Assembly: GCA_017990155.1 (NCBI GenBank)
Contig: JAGNOM010000003.1
Location: 1 to 26,014 of the forward strand
DNA: 26,014 nt
From: Propionivibrio sp.
GTDB taxonomy: Bacteria; Pseudomonadota; Gammaproteobacteria; Burkholderiales; Rhodocyclaceae
Direction: 5' to 3'
Below are positions 1 through 7,975 of the stretch, in pieces; the first letter of the stretch is position 1, and each line of letters opens with the position of its first letter. The position numbers were made by a program, and so were the translations under genes. Under the pieces are notes generated by a model, which ran no database searches, was not told the origin of the DNA, and saw only the letters and a list, made by a program, of their open reading frames with translations.

Positions 1-7
1 ATATAAA

Positions 8-24
8 CTGAGCACTCACTCATT
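8..24. promoter_or_regulatory. Probable TetR operator, copy 1
   Basis: The sequence CTGAGCACTCACTCATT lies just upstream of the tetR ribosome-binding site. It is the inverted counterpart, with one mismatch in 17 bases, of a site at 637-653 on the far side of tetR. Its core TGAGCACTCA (9-18) is a near-perfect 10-bp palindrome, followed by another CTCA half-site. The position, between promoter and start codon, suits autorepression by the TetR protein. Binding by this regulator is inferred. Confidence 0.6.
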
Positions 25-44
25 ATTGGTTCGGAGAGCACCCG

Positions 45-614
45 ATGGCGCGCCCACGCAGCGAAGACAAACAGATCGCCCTGCTCGAAGCAGCGACCGA
101 GGTTGTGGCCGAACAAGGTCTCGCCGCCCCGACCTCCCTGATCGCCAAGCGTGCGGGCGTTGCCGAAGGAACGCTTTTCCGTTATTTCCCGACCAAGGAC
201 GAGTTGCTCAACGCGCTCTATCTCGACATCAAGCGCAGTCTCGGCGAATCGATGCGCGAGCGGATCAATCGCGCCGCCACGCCAGACGAGCTAGTTCGCT
301 CCTTGTGGGATGGCTACATCGACTGGGGCATTGCCAACCCCGTCGCGGTCAAGGCGCTCAACCAGCTTGCCGTTTCCGACAAGATCACCGGGCAAACGCG
401 CGCCAAGGTCGTCGAGCTGTTCCCCGAGATGCAGCAGATATCGAGCGCCTGTGCGGCCAGAGGTTCGCTCTCGTCGCTCCCGCGCGCGTTTTCCGATGCC
501 CTTCTCGTCGCGCTGGCCGATGCCACAATGCTGTTCGCCGCGCGCGACCCTGAGCGGGCCGAGGACTACAAGGCCGCCGGCTTCAGGATCTTCAAGGAAG
601 GAATCATCCAGTGA
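45..614 (+). CDS. TetR/AcrR family transcriptional regulator
   Basis: A 189-residue DNA-binding repressor of usual TetR length. The N-terminal helix-turn-helix spans about residues 29-50 and ends in the family-typical GTLFRYFPTKDELLNALY stretch. The C-terminal two thirds is a helical ligand-binding and dimerisation domain, too divergent to suggest an effector. The ATG at 45 is preceded by GGAGAG at 33-38, which decides the start. A longer overlapping frame beginning at 26 is a shadow. The gene sits between two copies of a palindromic operator (8-24 and 637-653), so it probably represses itself and the downstream metallo-hydrolase. What it senses is unknown; lipophilic compounds are common in the family. 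Confidence 0.93.
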   Translation: MARPRSEDKQIALLEAATEVVAEQGLAAPTSLIAKRAGVAEGTLFRYFPTKDELLNALYLDIKRSLGESMRERINRAATPDELVRSLWDGYIDWGIANPVAVKALNQLAVSDKITGQTRAKVVELFPEMQQISSACAARGSLSSLPRAFSDALLVALADATMLFAARDPERAEDYKAAGFRIFKEGIIQ

Positions 615-636
615 TCCAGCAGTTTTTTAGCCCAAC

Positions 637-653
637 AATGAGTGAGTACTCAG
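637..653. promoter_or_regulatory. Probable TetR operator, copy 2
   Basis: The sequence AATGAGTGAGTACTCAG contains a perfect 10-bp palindrome, TGAGTACTCA (643-652), preceded by an additional TGAG half-site. It repeats the site at 8-24 in inverted orientation. It lies between the tetR stop codon (614) and the hydrolase start (726), so the hydrolase probably has its own TetR-controlled promoter. It also overlaps the upstream GTG at 642, which argues against that codon as the hydrolase start. Confidence 0.62.
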
Positions 654-725
654 GCCCCAAGCAAGCACAGGAGATCGCCATGCAGCATTCGCCACCACCT
701 GAAATATCACCGAGATGATTCAACA

Positions 726-1877
726 ATGAAATCCACACGATTTTCCGCACGCCGACTGCGTTGGCTCCTGATCCCACTTTTACTTCTCGCGAGTCTCATG
801 GCTTATTCATCGATATTCGAAGGCCCTCCTTCAGTTAACGGCAACCGCGCCACTTCGAGCATTTTCAAGGACGGGCGCTTCCATAACGCGGCGGCGCGCA
901 AAGAGTTCGGGCTCGCCGCTGGACTGAAGGCCATGGTCCGCAACGTGACGGACAAATCCCCACAGGCCGCGCCGAGTACCCCAATCGAAACCCCCCCCTT
1001 GACGCGGGAAGAACTCCACAACGCGCCGGACCAGAGCCTGTGGCGCCTCGGCCACTCAACGGTTCTTCTCAAGCTCGACGGGAAGTTCTGGCTGACCGAT
1101 CCAATGTTCGCGGAACGCGCGTCGCCCGTCGGTTTCGTCGGCCCCAAACGTTTCCATTCAGCGCCGATCGCCCTGGCGGACCTTCCCGAGATCGAAGCCG
1201 TGATCATCTCGCATGACCACTATGACCATCTCGATCACGACACGATCCTCGCCATCCAGGACAAGGTCGGCACCTTCGTGACGCCGCTGGGCGTTGGCGA
1301 GCGCCTGATTGACTGGGGTATCGCGGCGTCCAAGGTGCGCCAGCTCGACTGGTGGGAAGAAACCCGGATCGCCGGACTCCGCCTCGTCGCCACGCCGGCC
1401 CGGCACTTCTCTGGACGCACCCTGCTCGATAACGATCGCACCTTGTGGTCTTCGTGGGTACTGATCGCGCCGACCGCGCGTGTCTTCTTCAGCGGCGACA
1501 GCGGCTATTTCGATGGTTTCAAGGCTATCGGCGAGAAGTTCGGTCCGTTTGACGTGACGCTTCTCGAAAACGGCGCCTACAACGAGGCGTGGGCCGACAT
1601 TCACATGCACCCTGAACAGACCGTGCAGGCGCACATCGACCTGCGCGGCAAACGGCTGGTGCCGATCCACAACGGCACCTTCGACCTGGCGCTGCATGCG
1701 TGGACCGAGCCGCTGGAGCAAGTCACGAAGCTATCGGCACAACGGGACGTCGCGATCAGTACGCCGCGCTTTGGCGAACGCCTCGACATCGGCAGCCCCG
1801 ACCCCGGACAAGCGTGGTGGCAACCCGACGCGTCCGAACTGGCCTTGAACTGGTCGCCGGCGTCGGCCCCGATGTGA
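726..1877 (+). CDS. Membrane-anchored metallo-beta-lactamase-fold hydrolase (NAPE-PLD/UlaG-like)
   Basis: A 383-residue zinc hydrolase of the Lactamase_B_2 type. The N-terminus is basic followed by a hydrophobic run (residues about 12-28), so it is probably a signal anchor with the catalytic domain outside the cytoplasm. The metal motif HDHYDH is at residues 163-168. Further family marks are the FFSGDSGYFDGF strand, the late ADIHMHPEQ histidines and PIHNGTF. This pattern resembles the N-acyl-phosphatidylethanolamine phospholipase D and outer-membrane RomA-type proteins, so a lipid or phosphodiester substrate is possible but unproven. I chose the ATG at 726 because the longer frame from 642 overlaps the operator and places 28 polar residues before the anchor; the ribosome-binding site is weak. 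It is probably controlled by the adjacent TetR. Confidence 0.85.
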   Translation: MKSTRFSARRLRWLLIPLLLLASLMAYSSIFEGPPSVNGNRATSSIFKDGRFHNAAARKEFGLAAGLKAMVRNVTDKSPQAAPSTPIETPPLTREELHNAPDQSLWRLGHSTVLLKLDGKFWLTDPMFAERASPVGFVGPKRFHSAPIALADLPEIEAVIISHDHYDHLDHDTILAIQDKVGTFVTPLGVGERLIDWGIAASKVRQLDWWEETRIAGLRLVATPARHFSGRTLLDNDRTLWSSWVLIAPTARVFFSGDSGYFDGFKAIGEKFGPFDVTLLENGAYNEAWADIHMHPEQTVQAHIDLRGKRLVPIHNGTFDLALHAWTEPLEQVTKLSAQRDVAISTPRFGERLDIGSPDPGQAWWQPDASELALNWSPASAPM

Positions 1878-1929
1878 GCGCCGGACACGGCTCAGGGCGG
1901 ACTCGACCGATCCTCAGCACAAGCAAAAC

Positions 1930-2595
1930 TCACGCGTGCTCAGTCTCGCATTTGAGTTTCTCGGTCACTGCTTGCTGCATGACCGCGTCGATTTCGAGCT
2001 GTTTGGTCGTCATCTTGAGGTCGGCGCGGATGGCAGGCAGTTTCGCCGCCTGAATGACCCATTCGGTCGCCACCTCAACCGGCACGCGCGACGTATTGAG
2101 CGTCATGTCGAAGGCGTGCGAGGATTCCCACGGCACCCGATAGAACGATTCGACGAAGGCCTTGCGCACCTTGTCGTTATCCTTGACCAGCGCGGTTGCC
2201 TCAAGCAGCGAGAGATTCTTTTCGTAACGCACGAGTTCGATCCGGTCCTCAAGCGGCGCCTGCAGCCGGACATGCAGCACATCGGCCAGTCCTCCCAGGA
2301 TCGCGTAGCCGCTGCGACCGAGGATCACGACGTTGCCGTGACGTGCCACCGCGCGCACGACCTGATTGAGCATGCGCACCATCGTATCGCGCCGCTCTGC
2401 CTTCTCGGTATCGAAGCCCTCCCAGAAACCCGGCTTCTTTTCGTACTCGACGTCGAATTCAGCCAGACCGTACTGGCAGAGCACCGCACTGACGAAGGCC
2501 TTGTCTACCAGGTGATAGCCCAGTGAATGGGCGACCTTTTCGGCAAGCAAATCGCCGCCGCTGCCGAATTCACGAGAAATGGTAATGACTGTCAT
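1930..2595 (-). CDS. Cytidylate kinase-like family protein
   Basis: A 221-residue protein of the Cytidylate_kin2 family, a nucleoside-monophosphate-kinase-like P-loop fold. The N-terminus MTVITISREFGSGG carries the glycine-rich phosphate-binding loop typical of the family, followed by AEKVAHSLGYHLVDK. Residues 100-120 contain the core strand ending in VILGRSGYAIL. The family is distinct from housekeeping Cmk, and its substrate is generally unknown. The start is supported by AAGGAGT a few bases upstream on the minus strand. The gene is convergent with the hydrolase (52-bp gap, no terminator seen) and divergent from dsdA across a 265-bp intergenic region. Confidence 0.85.
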   Translation of the reverse strand: MTVITISREFGSGGDLLAEKVAHSLGYHLVDKAFVSAVLCQYGLAEFDVEYEKKPGFWEGFDTEKAERRDTMVRMLNQVVRAVARHGNVVILGRSGYAILGGLADVLHVRLQAPLEDRIELVRYEKNLSLLEATALVKDNDKVRKAFVESFYRVPWESSHAFDMTLNTSRVPVEVATEWVIQAAKLPAIRADLKMTTKQLEIDAVMQQAVTEKLKCETEHA

Positions 2596-2802
2596 GGCAT
2601 TGACTCCTTTTCGTCTTGTTGAAGTGTTCTGTAAAAACTACGGCCTGCTAACCCCCTATGACCTCTTGTGCATCGACCCGGAGATTTCATGACGCTCGCG
2701 CGGGAACACGAACTCGCCGGGAACTCAATTTCATATTAGCAGCCGGATTTTTTCCTGCTCCCGAAAAGCCGCTTTTCACCGGAATTCAGCCGTCCGATCC
2801 AG

Positions 2803-2832
2803 CTGCCACCGGCGATTCGCCGCTTCTATAAT
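2803..2832 (+). promoter_or_regulatory. Putative sigma-70 promoter of dsdA
   Basis: A perfect -10 hexamer TATAAT lies at 2827-2832. CTGCCA at 2803-2808 (4 of 6 bases matching TTGACA) lies 18 bp upstream. Transcription would start about 20 bases before the dsdA ATG at 2861. The rest of the 2596-2860 intergenic region shows no operator or riboswitch that I can recognise. Confidence 0.5.
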
Positions 2833-2860
2833 CGAGCTTTGCCCCACCCGGACCGAAGCC

Positions 2861-4177
2861 ATGACCTCGCTGCAAGCCCCTCACGACACCGACCTCACGC
2901 AACGCCTGCAAGCGCGCCAACCGCTGCTCTGGCTCAACCCCGCGCTGGCGCCCGCCGAGCGCGTGCTGGCCGGCCTTGCCAAGACCCACAAGATCGGTCT
3001 TGCCGACATCGAAGCCGCCGACGCCCTGCTCCGCCGCTGGGGGCCGGCGCTGGTCCGGCTGTTTCCTGAACTCGCCGCGAGCGATGGCGTGATCGAGTCG
3101 CCGCTCATCGAAGTTGCCGAAGCGGGCTGTGATACGAGCCTGGTGACCGGTGTCGAGATTCCCGGCCGAACCCTCATCAAGGCCGATCACGCCTTGCCGG
3201 TCGCCGGGTCAATCAAGGCGCGCGGCGGCATTTACGAGGTACTCGCCCACGCCGAAGACCTTGCGATCCGGCACGGGCTGATCGTAGCGGGCGGCAATCC
3301 GCTCGAACTGCTGACCGACAAGGCACGCGCGTTGTTTGCCGCGCACACCGTCGCCGTCGGCAGCACCGGCAATCTCGGCCTCTCCATCGGCGTCATGGCT
3401 TCGGCACTCGGCTTTCACGCCGTCGTGCATATGTCGCACGACGCAAAGCAATGGAAGAAGGACCGGCTACGCAAGCGCGGCGTCGAAATCGTCGAACACC
3501 GTGGCGATTACGCCGCCGCCGTTGCTGCCGGACGCGAAACCGCAGCCGCGTCCGCCCAATCGTATTTCGTCGACGACGAGAACTCGCGCAACCTCTTCCT
3601 CGGCTACGCCGTCGCTGCGCTGCGCCTGAAGAGCCAGCTGGCCGATCTCGGTATCGCGGTCGACGCCGCCCACCCGCTCGTCGCCTGCCTGCCCTGCGGT
3701 GTCGGTGGCGCGCCGGGTGGCATCACCTTTGGCCTGAAGCATGTTTTCGGCGACGCCGCGTACTGCTACTTCGCCGAACCCTGCGCCTCGCCCGCCATGC
3801 TCGTCCGCCTGGCCTCGACCACCGGGCCGAAGTCCGTCTACGACATCGGCCTCGACAACATCACCGAAGCCGACGGACTCGCCGTTGGCGAAGCCTCGGA
3901 GCTCGTCTATGAACTGGTGCGCGAACTCGTAGCCGGGGTCTATACCGTCGCCGACGACGACCTGTTCACCACCCTCGCCCGCCTGCGGCAGGCAAGCGGA
4001 ATCGAGATCGAACCCTCCGCCGCCGCGTGCTTCGCGGGCACCCGCCTCCTGGATGCATCGCTGCGCGGCAACCCGAACGCCACCCACATCTTCTGGACCA
4101 CGGGCGGCTCTTTCGTCCCCGCAGAAGAGCACGAGAAGTTCTACCGGCGCGGCTGCCAGCTACTTGCGCAAGCATGA
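2861..4177 (+). CDS. dsdA: D-serine dehydratase (D-serine ammonia-lyase)
   Basis: A 438-residue cytoplasmic PLP enzyme converting D-serine to pyruvate and ammonia (EC 4.3.1.18); the length matches the family (about 440). The Schiff-base lysine is K119 in AGSIKARGG. The phosphate-binding loop is GSTGNLG at residues 167-173, both near the positions in E. coli DsdA. PCGVGGAPGG forms the second glycine-rich loop, and the C-terminus carries the family-typical HIFWTTGGSFVP. There is no dsdC regulator or dsdX permease beside it, so the role is probably D-amino-acid detoxification or nitrogen scavenging. The ribosome-binding site is weak. Confidence 0.93.
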   Translation: MTSLQAPHDTDLTQRLQARQPLLWLNPALAPAERVLAGLAKTHKIGLADIEAADALLRRWGPALVRLFPELAASDGVIESPLIEVAEAGCDTSLVTGVEIPGRTLIKADHALPVAGSIKARGGIYEVLAHAEDLAIRHGLIVAGGNPLELLTDKARALFAAHTVAVGSTGNLGLSIGVMASALGFHAVVHMSHDAKQWKKDRLRKRGVEIVEHRGDYAAAVAAGRETAAASAQSYFVDDENSRNLFLGYAVAALRLKSQLADLGIAVDAAHPLVACLPCGVGGAPGGITFGLKHVFGDAAYCYFAEPCASPAMLVRLASTTGPKSVYDIGLDNITEADGLAVGEASELVYELVRELVAGVYTVADDDLFTTLARLRQASGIEIEPSAAACFAGTRLLDASLRGNPNATHIFWTTGGSFVPAEEHEKFYRRGCQLLAQA

Positions 4178-4243
4178 ACGAGCATTTGAACTCGGTAGTA
4201 GAAAACCCGATCAAATAGCCAAATCAGCGACGAGCGACAGACG

Positions 4244-4672
4244 ATGGAAGCAAGCGAAGATCAGCGCAAACCAGCGACAGCGGCGTGGCGGCGGACATTG
4301 CTCGTCGCCGCTGGATTCATCTGCGTCGCACTCGCCGTTGCCGGCATCGTCCTGCCGCTGCTGCCGACGACGCCCTTCCTGCTGCTCGCCGCTGCGTGCT
4401 TCGCCCGCAGCTCACCACAACTCGACGACTGGCTCCACCACAACCGCCTGTTCGGGCCCTATCTGAGCGCATACCGGCGCGGCCACGGCATTCCGCTGCG
4501 TGCAAAAGTATCGATCGTTACCCTCCTCTGGCTCTCGGTCGCACTCTCCGCGATCTTCGCCATCCCGGACCGACTCTGGACAGTGCGTCTGCTCATGGTC
4601 TTGATCGGGCTGCTTGTTTCTATCCATGTCCTGCGACTCAAGACGTTCAGACAGGCGGAGAATCAGGCTTAG
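4244..4672 (+). CDS. DUF454 (YbaN-like) inner-membrane protein
   Basis: A 142-residue protein of the YbaN/DUF454 family. After a short polar N-terminus there is a hydrophobic segment (about residues 20-55) containing the family signature AGIVLPLLPTTPFLLLAAACFARSS. A soluble loop follows with the conserved pattern of an LDDWLHHNRLFGPYL element. Two more transmembrane segments lie around residues 88-125. The function of the family is not established. It begins 66 bp after dsdA on the same strand and could be co-transcribed with it. No strong Shine-Dalgarno is visible, but the ATG is the only plausible start for the family signature. Confidence 0.88.
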   Translation: MEASEDQRKPATAAWRRTLLVAAGFICVALAVAGIVLPLLPTTPFLLLAAACFARSSPQLDDWLHHNRLFGPYLSAYRRGHGIPLRAKVSIVTLLWLSVALSAIFAIPDRLWTVRLLMVLIGLLVSIHVLRLKTFRQAENQA

Positions 4673-4684
4673 CCACGGAGCTAC

Positions 4685-4906
4685 ATGGCGCATTCGGCAG
4701 AGTTCCGCATGTGCGAGAACAATGCGTTGGAACGCTTCTACGACCTGAGCTTCGAATGGACTATGGCAAGAGCAATCAATCGCGACGGCATCCTGCTCGA
4801 CAAACCCCTCGGTGTGTCGCGGGATGCGCTCGGCGTCGATAGGGGTGACGTGACCGTACGCGCTCACCCCACAGAACGAGAGTACGTTGAACGCGTGGCG
4901 CCATGA
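4685..4906 (+). CDS. Possible small hypothetical protein, translationally coupled to the GGDEF gene
   Basis: A 73-residue reading frame that I do not recognise. An ATG at 4685 follows a short CGGAGC purine run. The stop overlaps the next start as ATGA (4903-4906), the usual sign of translational coupling. Third codon positions are mostly G or C, as in neighbouring real genes, especially in the first two thirds. The predicted protein is polar, with no signal peptide, membrane segment or cysteine pattern. An antisense frame (4412-4867) also exists but runs across the DUF454 gene and is less likely. Confidence 0.4.
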   Translation: MAHSAEFRMCENNALERFYDLSFEWTMARAINRDGILLDKPLGVSRDALGVDRGDVTVRAHPTEREYVERVAP

Positions 4907-5754
4907 GACTCAAGGAAGCCTTTCTCTGGCAACCCGGCTGGCTATATCGCGGAGCCATCCTGATCGCCGGTACCTTGCTGGTGACGGCGATTGGTTACGT
5001 CCACTCGCTCACAGGACTGGCCTACGAGTTTCACGCCTTCTTCATCGTGCCGGTGCTGACAATCAGCTGGCTGCTCGGGCCGCGCCCCGGTTATGCACTT
5101 GCCGTGCTGGCCGCCGTACTGTGGTTCCTTGCCGATCGCATGCTGGCAGGCGACCCGGCGGCCATGTCTCCGCTGCTGTTCAACACCTTTGTGCGGCTGG
5201 CGGTATTTGTCGGCGGCGTGTGGCTGGTCGGCGCGATCCACCGCACGCTGATGCGCGAATCGCGCCTGGCCCGCGAAGATTCGCTGACACGCTTGCCCAA
5301 CCGCCGCGAGTTCCATGATCGTGGCCGGCAGGTATTCGCCCAGGCGCAACGCCAGGGTGCTCCCTTCACGGCCGTATTCATCGATCTCGACCGGTTCAAG
5401 GAAATCAACGACACCCGGGGCCATGAGGTTGGCGACCAACTGCTGAAGGCCGTCGCCGACGTCATGCTCAAGCACGTCCGCGCCAGCGACATTCCCGGAC
5501 GGCTGGGCGGGGACGAGTTCGCCCTGCTGCTGCCGAACATGAAGGCCGACGCTGCCTCGGCTTACGTGAAGGACTTGCGCCATCGCCTGCTCGACGCGAT
5601 GCATGCGCAACGCTGGCCGGTCACCTTCAGCATCGGGGTCGCCAGCTATCGCCAGACGCCACAGGACTTCGACGCCCTGCTCAAGCAGGCCGATGCCTTG
5701 ATGTACGAAGTCAAGCGCGGCAGTCGCGATCGCGTTCTGCTGCGCGAATACTGA
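4903..5754 (+). CDS. Membrane diguanylate cyclase (GGDEF)
   Basis: A 283-residue enzyme making c-di-GMP from two GTP at the inner membrane. Residues about 14-115 hold three to four hydrophobic segments forming a small membrane sensor. A short linker leads to the GGDEF domain beginning at LTRLPNRREF (about residue 128). The active-site loop GGDEF is intact at residues 202-206. The inhibitory I-site RxxD is present as RASD at 193-196, exactly five residues upstream, so product feedback inhibition is likely. No EAL domain is present. The start has no good Shine-Dalgarno of its own but overlaps the stop of the upstream small frame as ATGA. The DUF2062 gene follows after nine bases. Confidence 0.92.
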   Translation: MRLKEAFLWQPGWLYRGAILIAGTLLVTAIGYVHSLTGLAYEFHAFFIVPVLTISWLLGPRPGYALAVLAAVLWFLADRMLAGDPAAMSPLLFNTFVRLAVFVGGVWLVGAIHRTLMRESRLAREDSLTRLPNRREFHDRGRQVFAQAQRQGAPFTAVFIDLDRFKEINDTRGHEVGDQLLKAVADVMLKHVRASDIPGRLGGDEFALLLPNMKADAASAYVKDLRHRLLDAMHAQRWPVTFSIGVASYRQTPQDFDALLKQADALMYEVKRGSRDRVLLREY

Positions 5755-5763
5755 TCGGCGGTC

Positions 5764-6300
5764 ATGGTCTGGCGCAAGCGTCTGCAAGCATGGAGCCCCA
5801 CGCGCGAAAGGCTCGAAACCAGCCGCTGGCTGCGGTGGCTCGCACCCTGGCTGGGGCATCCGAAACTCTGGAACTGGTCGCGACGAGGCGTCGCACTGGG
5901 TGTCGCGCTCGGCGTATTCTTCGGCCTGCTGATCCCGCTGGCCCAGATTCCCGTCACCGCCGCGGCCGCCGTCGTGCTGCGGGCCAATCTGCCGGTTGCA
6001 GCCGTCAGCACCCTGATCAGCAATCCTGTTACGTTCGGCCCCCTTTACTACGCGGCTTATCGACTCGGCAGCTGGGCGACCGGTGAAACCAGTTTTCCAC
6101 AAGACGATCCGGCAGCAAGAAGCACTCCCGAGCCTGAAAAGACGCTCTGGCAGCGCATTACTTCGCTTGGGAAACCGCTTTTGGTCGGATTGCTGATCAT
6201 CGCCAGCCTCAGTGGTCTGGCGACCTACGCGACCATCGACCTGCTGTGGCGCTGGCGCACGGGTCAACGCTGGCGCGGCCGCAAGGGAACGGGTGACTGA
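5764..6300 (+). CDS. DUF2062 family membrane protein
   Basis: A 178-residue protein of the DUF2062 family. An amphipathic, tryptophan-rich N-terminus (WLRWLAPWLGHPKLWNW) is followed by the family core GVALGVFFGLLIPLAQIPVT and the conserved ISNPVTFGPLYYAAYRLG, which together form the first membrane hairpin. A second hydrophobic segment lies near residues 138-160, and the tail is strongly basic. The biochemical role of the family is not established. It starts nine bases after the diguanylate cyclase stop, so the two are very probably co-transcribed. No terminator is seen in the 166 bases that follow. Confidence 0.87.
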   Translation: MVWRKRLQAWSPTRERLETSRWLRWLAPWLGHPKLWNWSRRGVALGVALGVFFGLLIPLAQIPVTAAAAVVLRANLPVAAVSTLISNPVTFGPLYYAAYRLGSWATGETSFPQDDPAARSTPEPEKTLWQRITSLGKPLLVGLLIIASLSGLATYATIDLLWRWRTGQRWRGRKGTGD

Positions 6301-6466
6301 ACGGCCAGGGCATTACGGCTTTCGATGGCGCATTTCTGCCCGTCGTCAGCATGATCGCGATGAAAGGTGTTTCAATAGTGCAATCCTTGGTGATCTGATA
6401 TCGATTTCGGAGAGTGCGGCGCGTCATCAATGCGCGCCGTGGTGCTTCTTCCCTGTAGGGGTGACC

Positions 6467-7816
6467 ATGAACGACACTGATTCGGCGAGTTTGCGGCAGC
6501 AGCTTGAGGAAGAGAAAACAATTCGGACGGATCTCGAAAACCGCCTGCGCGAGATGCAGGGACAATTGCAGAAGGCCGCCGAAGACCAGTTTCTTCTCGA
6601 AGCGCTCATGCTGACGATGCCGGATCACGTCTATTTCAAGGACAAGGACAGCCGAATCATCCGGGTCAATCAGGCCTTGTCCGGATTCTTCGGCCTGCTC
6701 GATCCCAAAGAGGCCATCGGCAAGACCGACTTTGATTTCTTCACAAAAGATCATGCCAGCCAGGCGAGGTCGGATGAACTGCGGGTCATGCGTACCGAGC
6801 AGGCTTTGACGCTGGAAGAGAAGGAAACCTGGACTGACCGCCCGGATACTTGGGTGCTGACGACGAAAGCGCCGCTACGAAACGCCGGAGGCCAGGTCGT
6901 CGGGACATTCGGCATATCGAGAGACATCACCGCGCGCCGTGCAGTCATGTCGGAAATGGAAGCCCAGATCATTGAATTGGGGCTGCTGAATCATCAGCTG
7001 AAAGAGACGCACCACCAGTTGCTTCAATCGGAAAAAATGGCATCCGTCGGACAACTCGCAGCGGGGGTTGCGCACGAGATCAACAACCCGATGGGGTTCA
7101 TCAATTCGAACCTGCATTCGCTTCGCCGCGAAGTCCTGGATTTACTCGAATTGATCGAGGCCTACGAGAACGCGCAGAGCCTCGTACCCGAGGACTCGCC
7201 GCAAAAAAGGCGAGTCGCCGAGGTGAAGAAGAAAATCGATATCGACTACCTGACGACCGACATCGTGAACCTGCTGAATGAATCCGACGAAGGGGTTCGG
7301 CGCGTCGTGAATATCGTCACCAATCTCAAGGACTACTCGCGTGTTGATGCGAAGGACTGGCGCCTGACCAATCTCGAGGAAGGTGTCGAGAGCACGCTCA
7401 GCATCGCCTGGAACATCATCAAGTACAAAGCCGAGGTCAGGCGGAACTTTGCCGGTGTTCCGCAGGTTGAGTGTATTGGGTCGCAGATCAACCAGGTGAT
7501 CATGAACCTGCTCGTGAATGCGGCACAAGCCATCGCGGAACAAGGAACCATCACGATCACGACCGGTTTCAACGACGACGACGTGTGGATCGAGATCTCG
7601 GACACCGGTTCGGGGATCGCGCACGAAAACCTGCCACGAATCTTCGAGCCATTCTTTACGACCAAGCCACTGGGGCAAGGAACAGGGTTGGGTCTGTCGC
7701 TATCCTACAAGATCGTGGAGGCACATAACGGATCGCTGACGGTCGAAAGCGAGCTTCACAAGGGCACGACGTTCCGGATTACCCTGCCGCGAAACCAGCC
7801 AAGAGTGCCGGAGTGA
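6467..7816 (+). CDS. PAS-domain sensor histidine kinase
   Basis: A 449-residue, apparently cytoplasmic histidine kinase with no transmembrane segments. An N-terminal coiled coil (about residues 5-40) is followed by a PAS domain (about 45-160, with DHVYFKDKDSRIIRVNQ and a closing FGISRDITARR). A short coiled coil then leads to the HisKA helix with phospho-acceptor H203 in GVAHEINNP. The ATPase domain has the N box NQVIMNLLVNAAQAI (about 341-355), DTGSGI and GQGTGLGLSLS. The ATG at 6467 was chosen because it follows GTAGGGGTG; the frame could extend back to 6212, but that would overlap the DUF2062 gene. No response regulator is adjacent, so this is an orphan kinase and its partner is unknown. 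Confidence 0.92.
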   Translation: MNDTDSASLRQQLEEEKTIRTDLENRLREMQGQLQKAAEDQFLLEALMLTMPDHVYFKDKDSRIIRVNQALSGFFGLLDPKEAIGKTDFDFFTKDHASQARSDELRVMRTEQALTLEEKETWTDRPDTWVLTTKAPLRNAGGQVVGTFGISRDITARRAVMSEMEAQIIELGLLNHQLKETHHQLLQSEKMASVGQLAAGVAHEINNPMGFINSNLHSLRREVLDLLELIEAYENAQSLVPEDSPQKRRVAEVKKKIDIDYLTTDIVNLLNESDEGVRRVVNIVTNLKDYSRVDAKDWRLTNLEEGVESTLSIAWNIIKYKAEVRRNFAGVPQVECIGSQINQVIMNLLVNAAQAIAEQGTITITTGFNDDDVWIEISDTGSGIAHENLPRIFEPFFTTKPLGQGTGLGLSLSYKIVEAHNGSLTVESELHKGTTFRITLPRNQPRVPE

Positions 7817-7894
7817 CCCCGCGCAGGTTTGAGACGAAGACGCGGCCGAGTGCTCGCTCCGGGCGACAAGTCAGCCCCGCCGGCGCGCCGTTTG

Positions 7895-7913
7895 GTTGAG
7901 CACAACGCTCAAC
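7895..7913. other. Perfect 7-bp hairpin upstream of the permease
   Basis: GTTGAGC and GCTCAAC flank a five-base loop, in the 159-bp gap between the histidine kinase stop and the permease start. No T-run follows on the plus strand, so it is a weak terminator candidate; it could be an operator or a leader structure. No THI box or other riboswitch consensus is visible in the gap. Confidence 0.4.
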
Positions 7914-7975
7914 TAATGTAGCCTCCGTTCTCTGTTTCGCTTCGCCCATCCATCGCAAAGAAGGTCTCTGCACAT

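Noticed and set aside
642..725. Upstream GTG start for the membrane-anchored hydrolase
   Set aside because: It lies inside the palindromic operator and adds a polar stretch before the signal anchor; the ATG at 726 fits better.
4942..6267. 441-codon minus-strand frame across the diguanylate cyclase and DUF2062 genes
   Set aside because: It is antisense to two genes with clear motifs, is rich in Gln, Arg and Gly as expected of a GC-rich shadow, and has no recognisable domain.
6212..6466. Upstream start for the histidine kinase
   Set aside because: It would overlap the DUF2062 gene by about 90 bases and the added residues are unlike any sensor domain; the ATG at 6467 has a ribosome-binding site.
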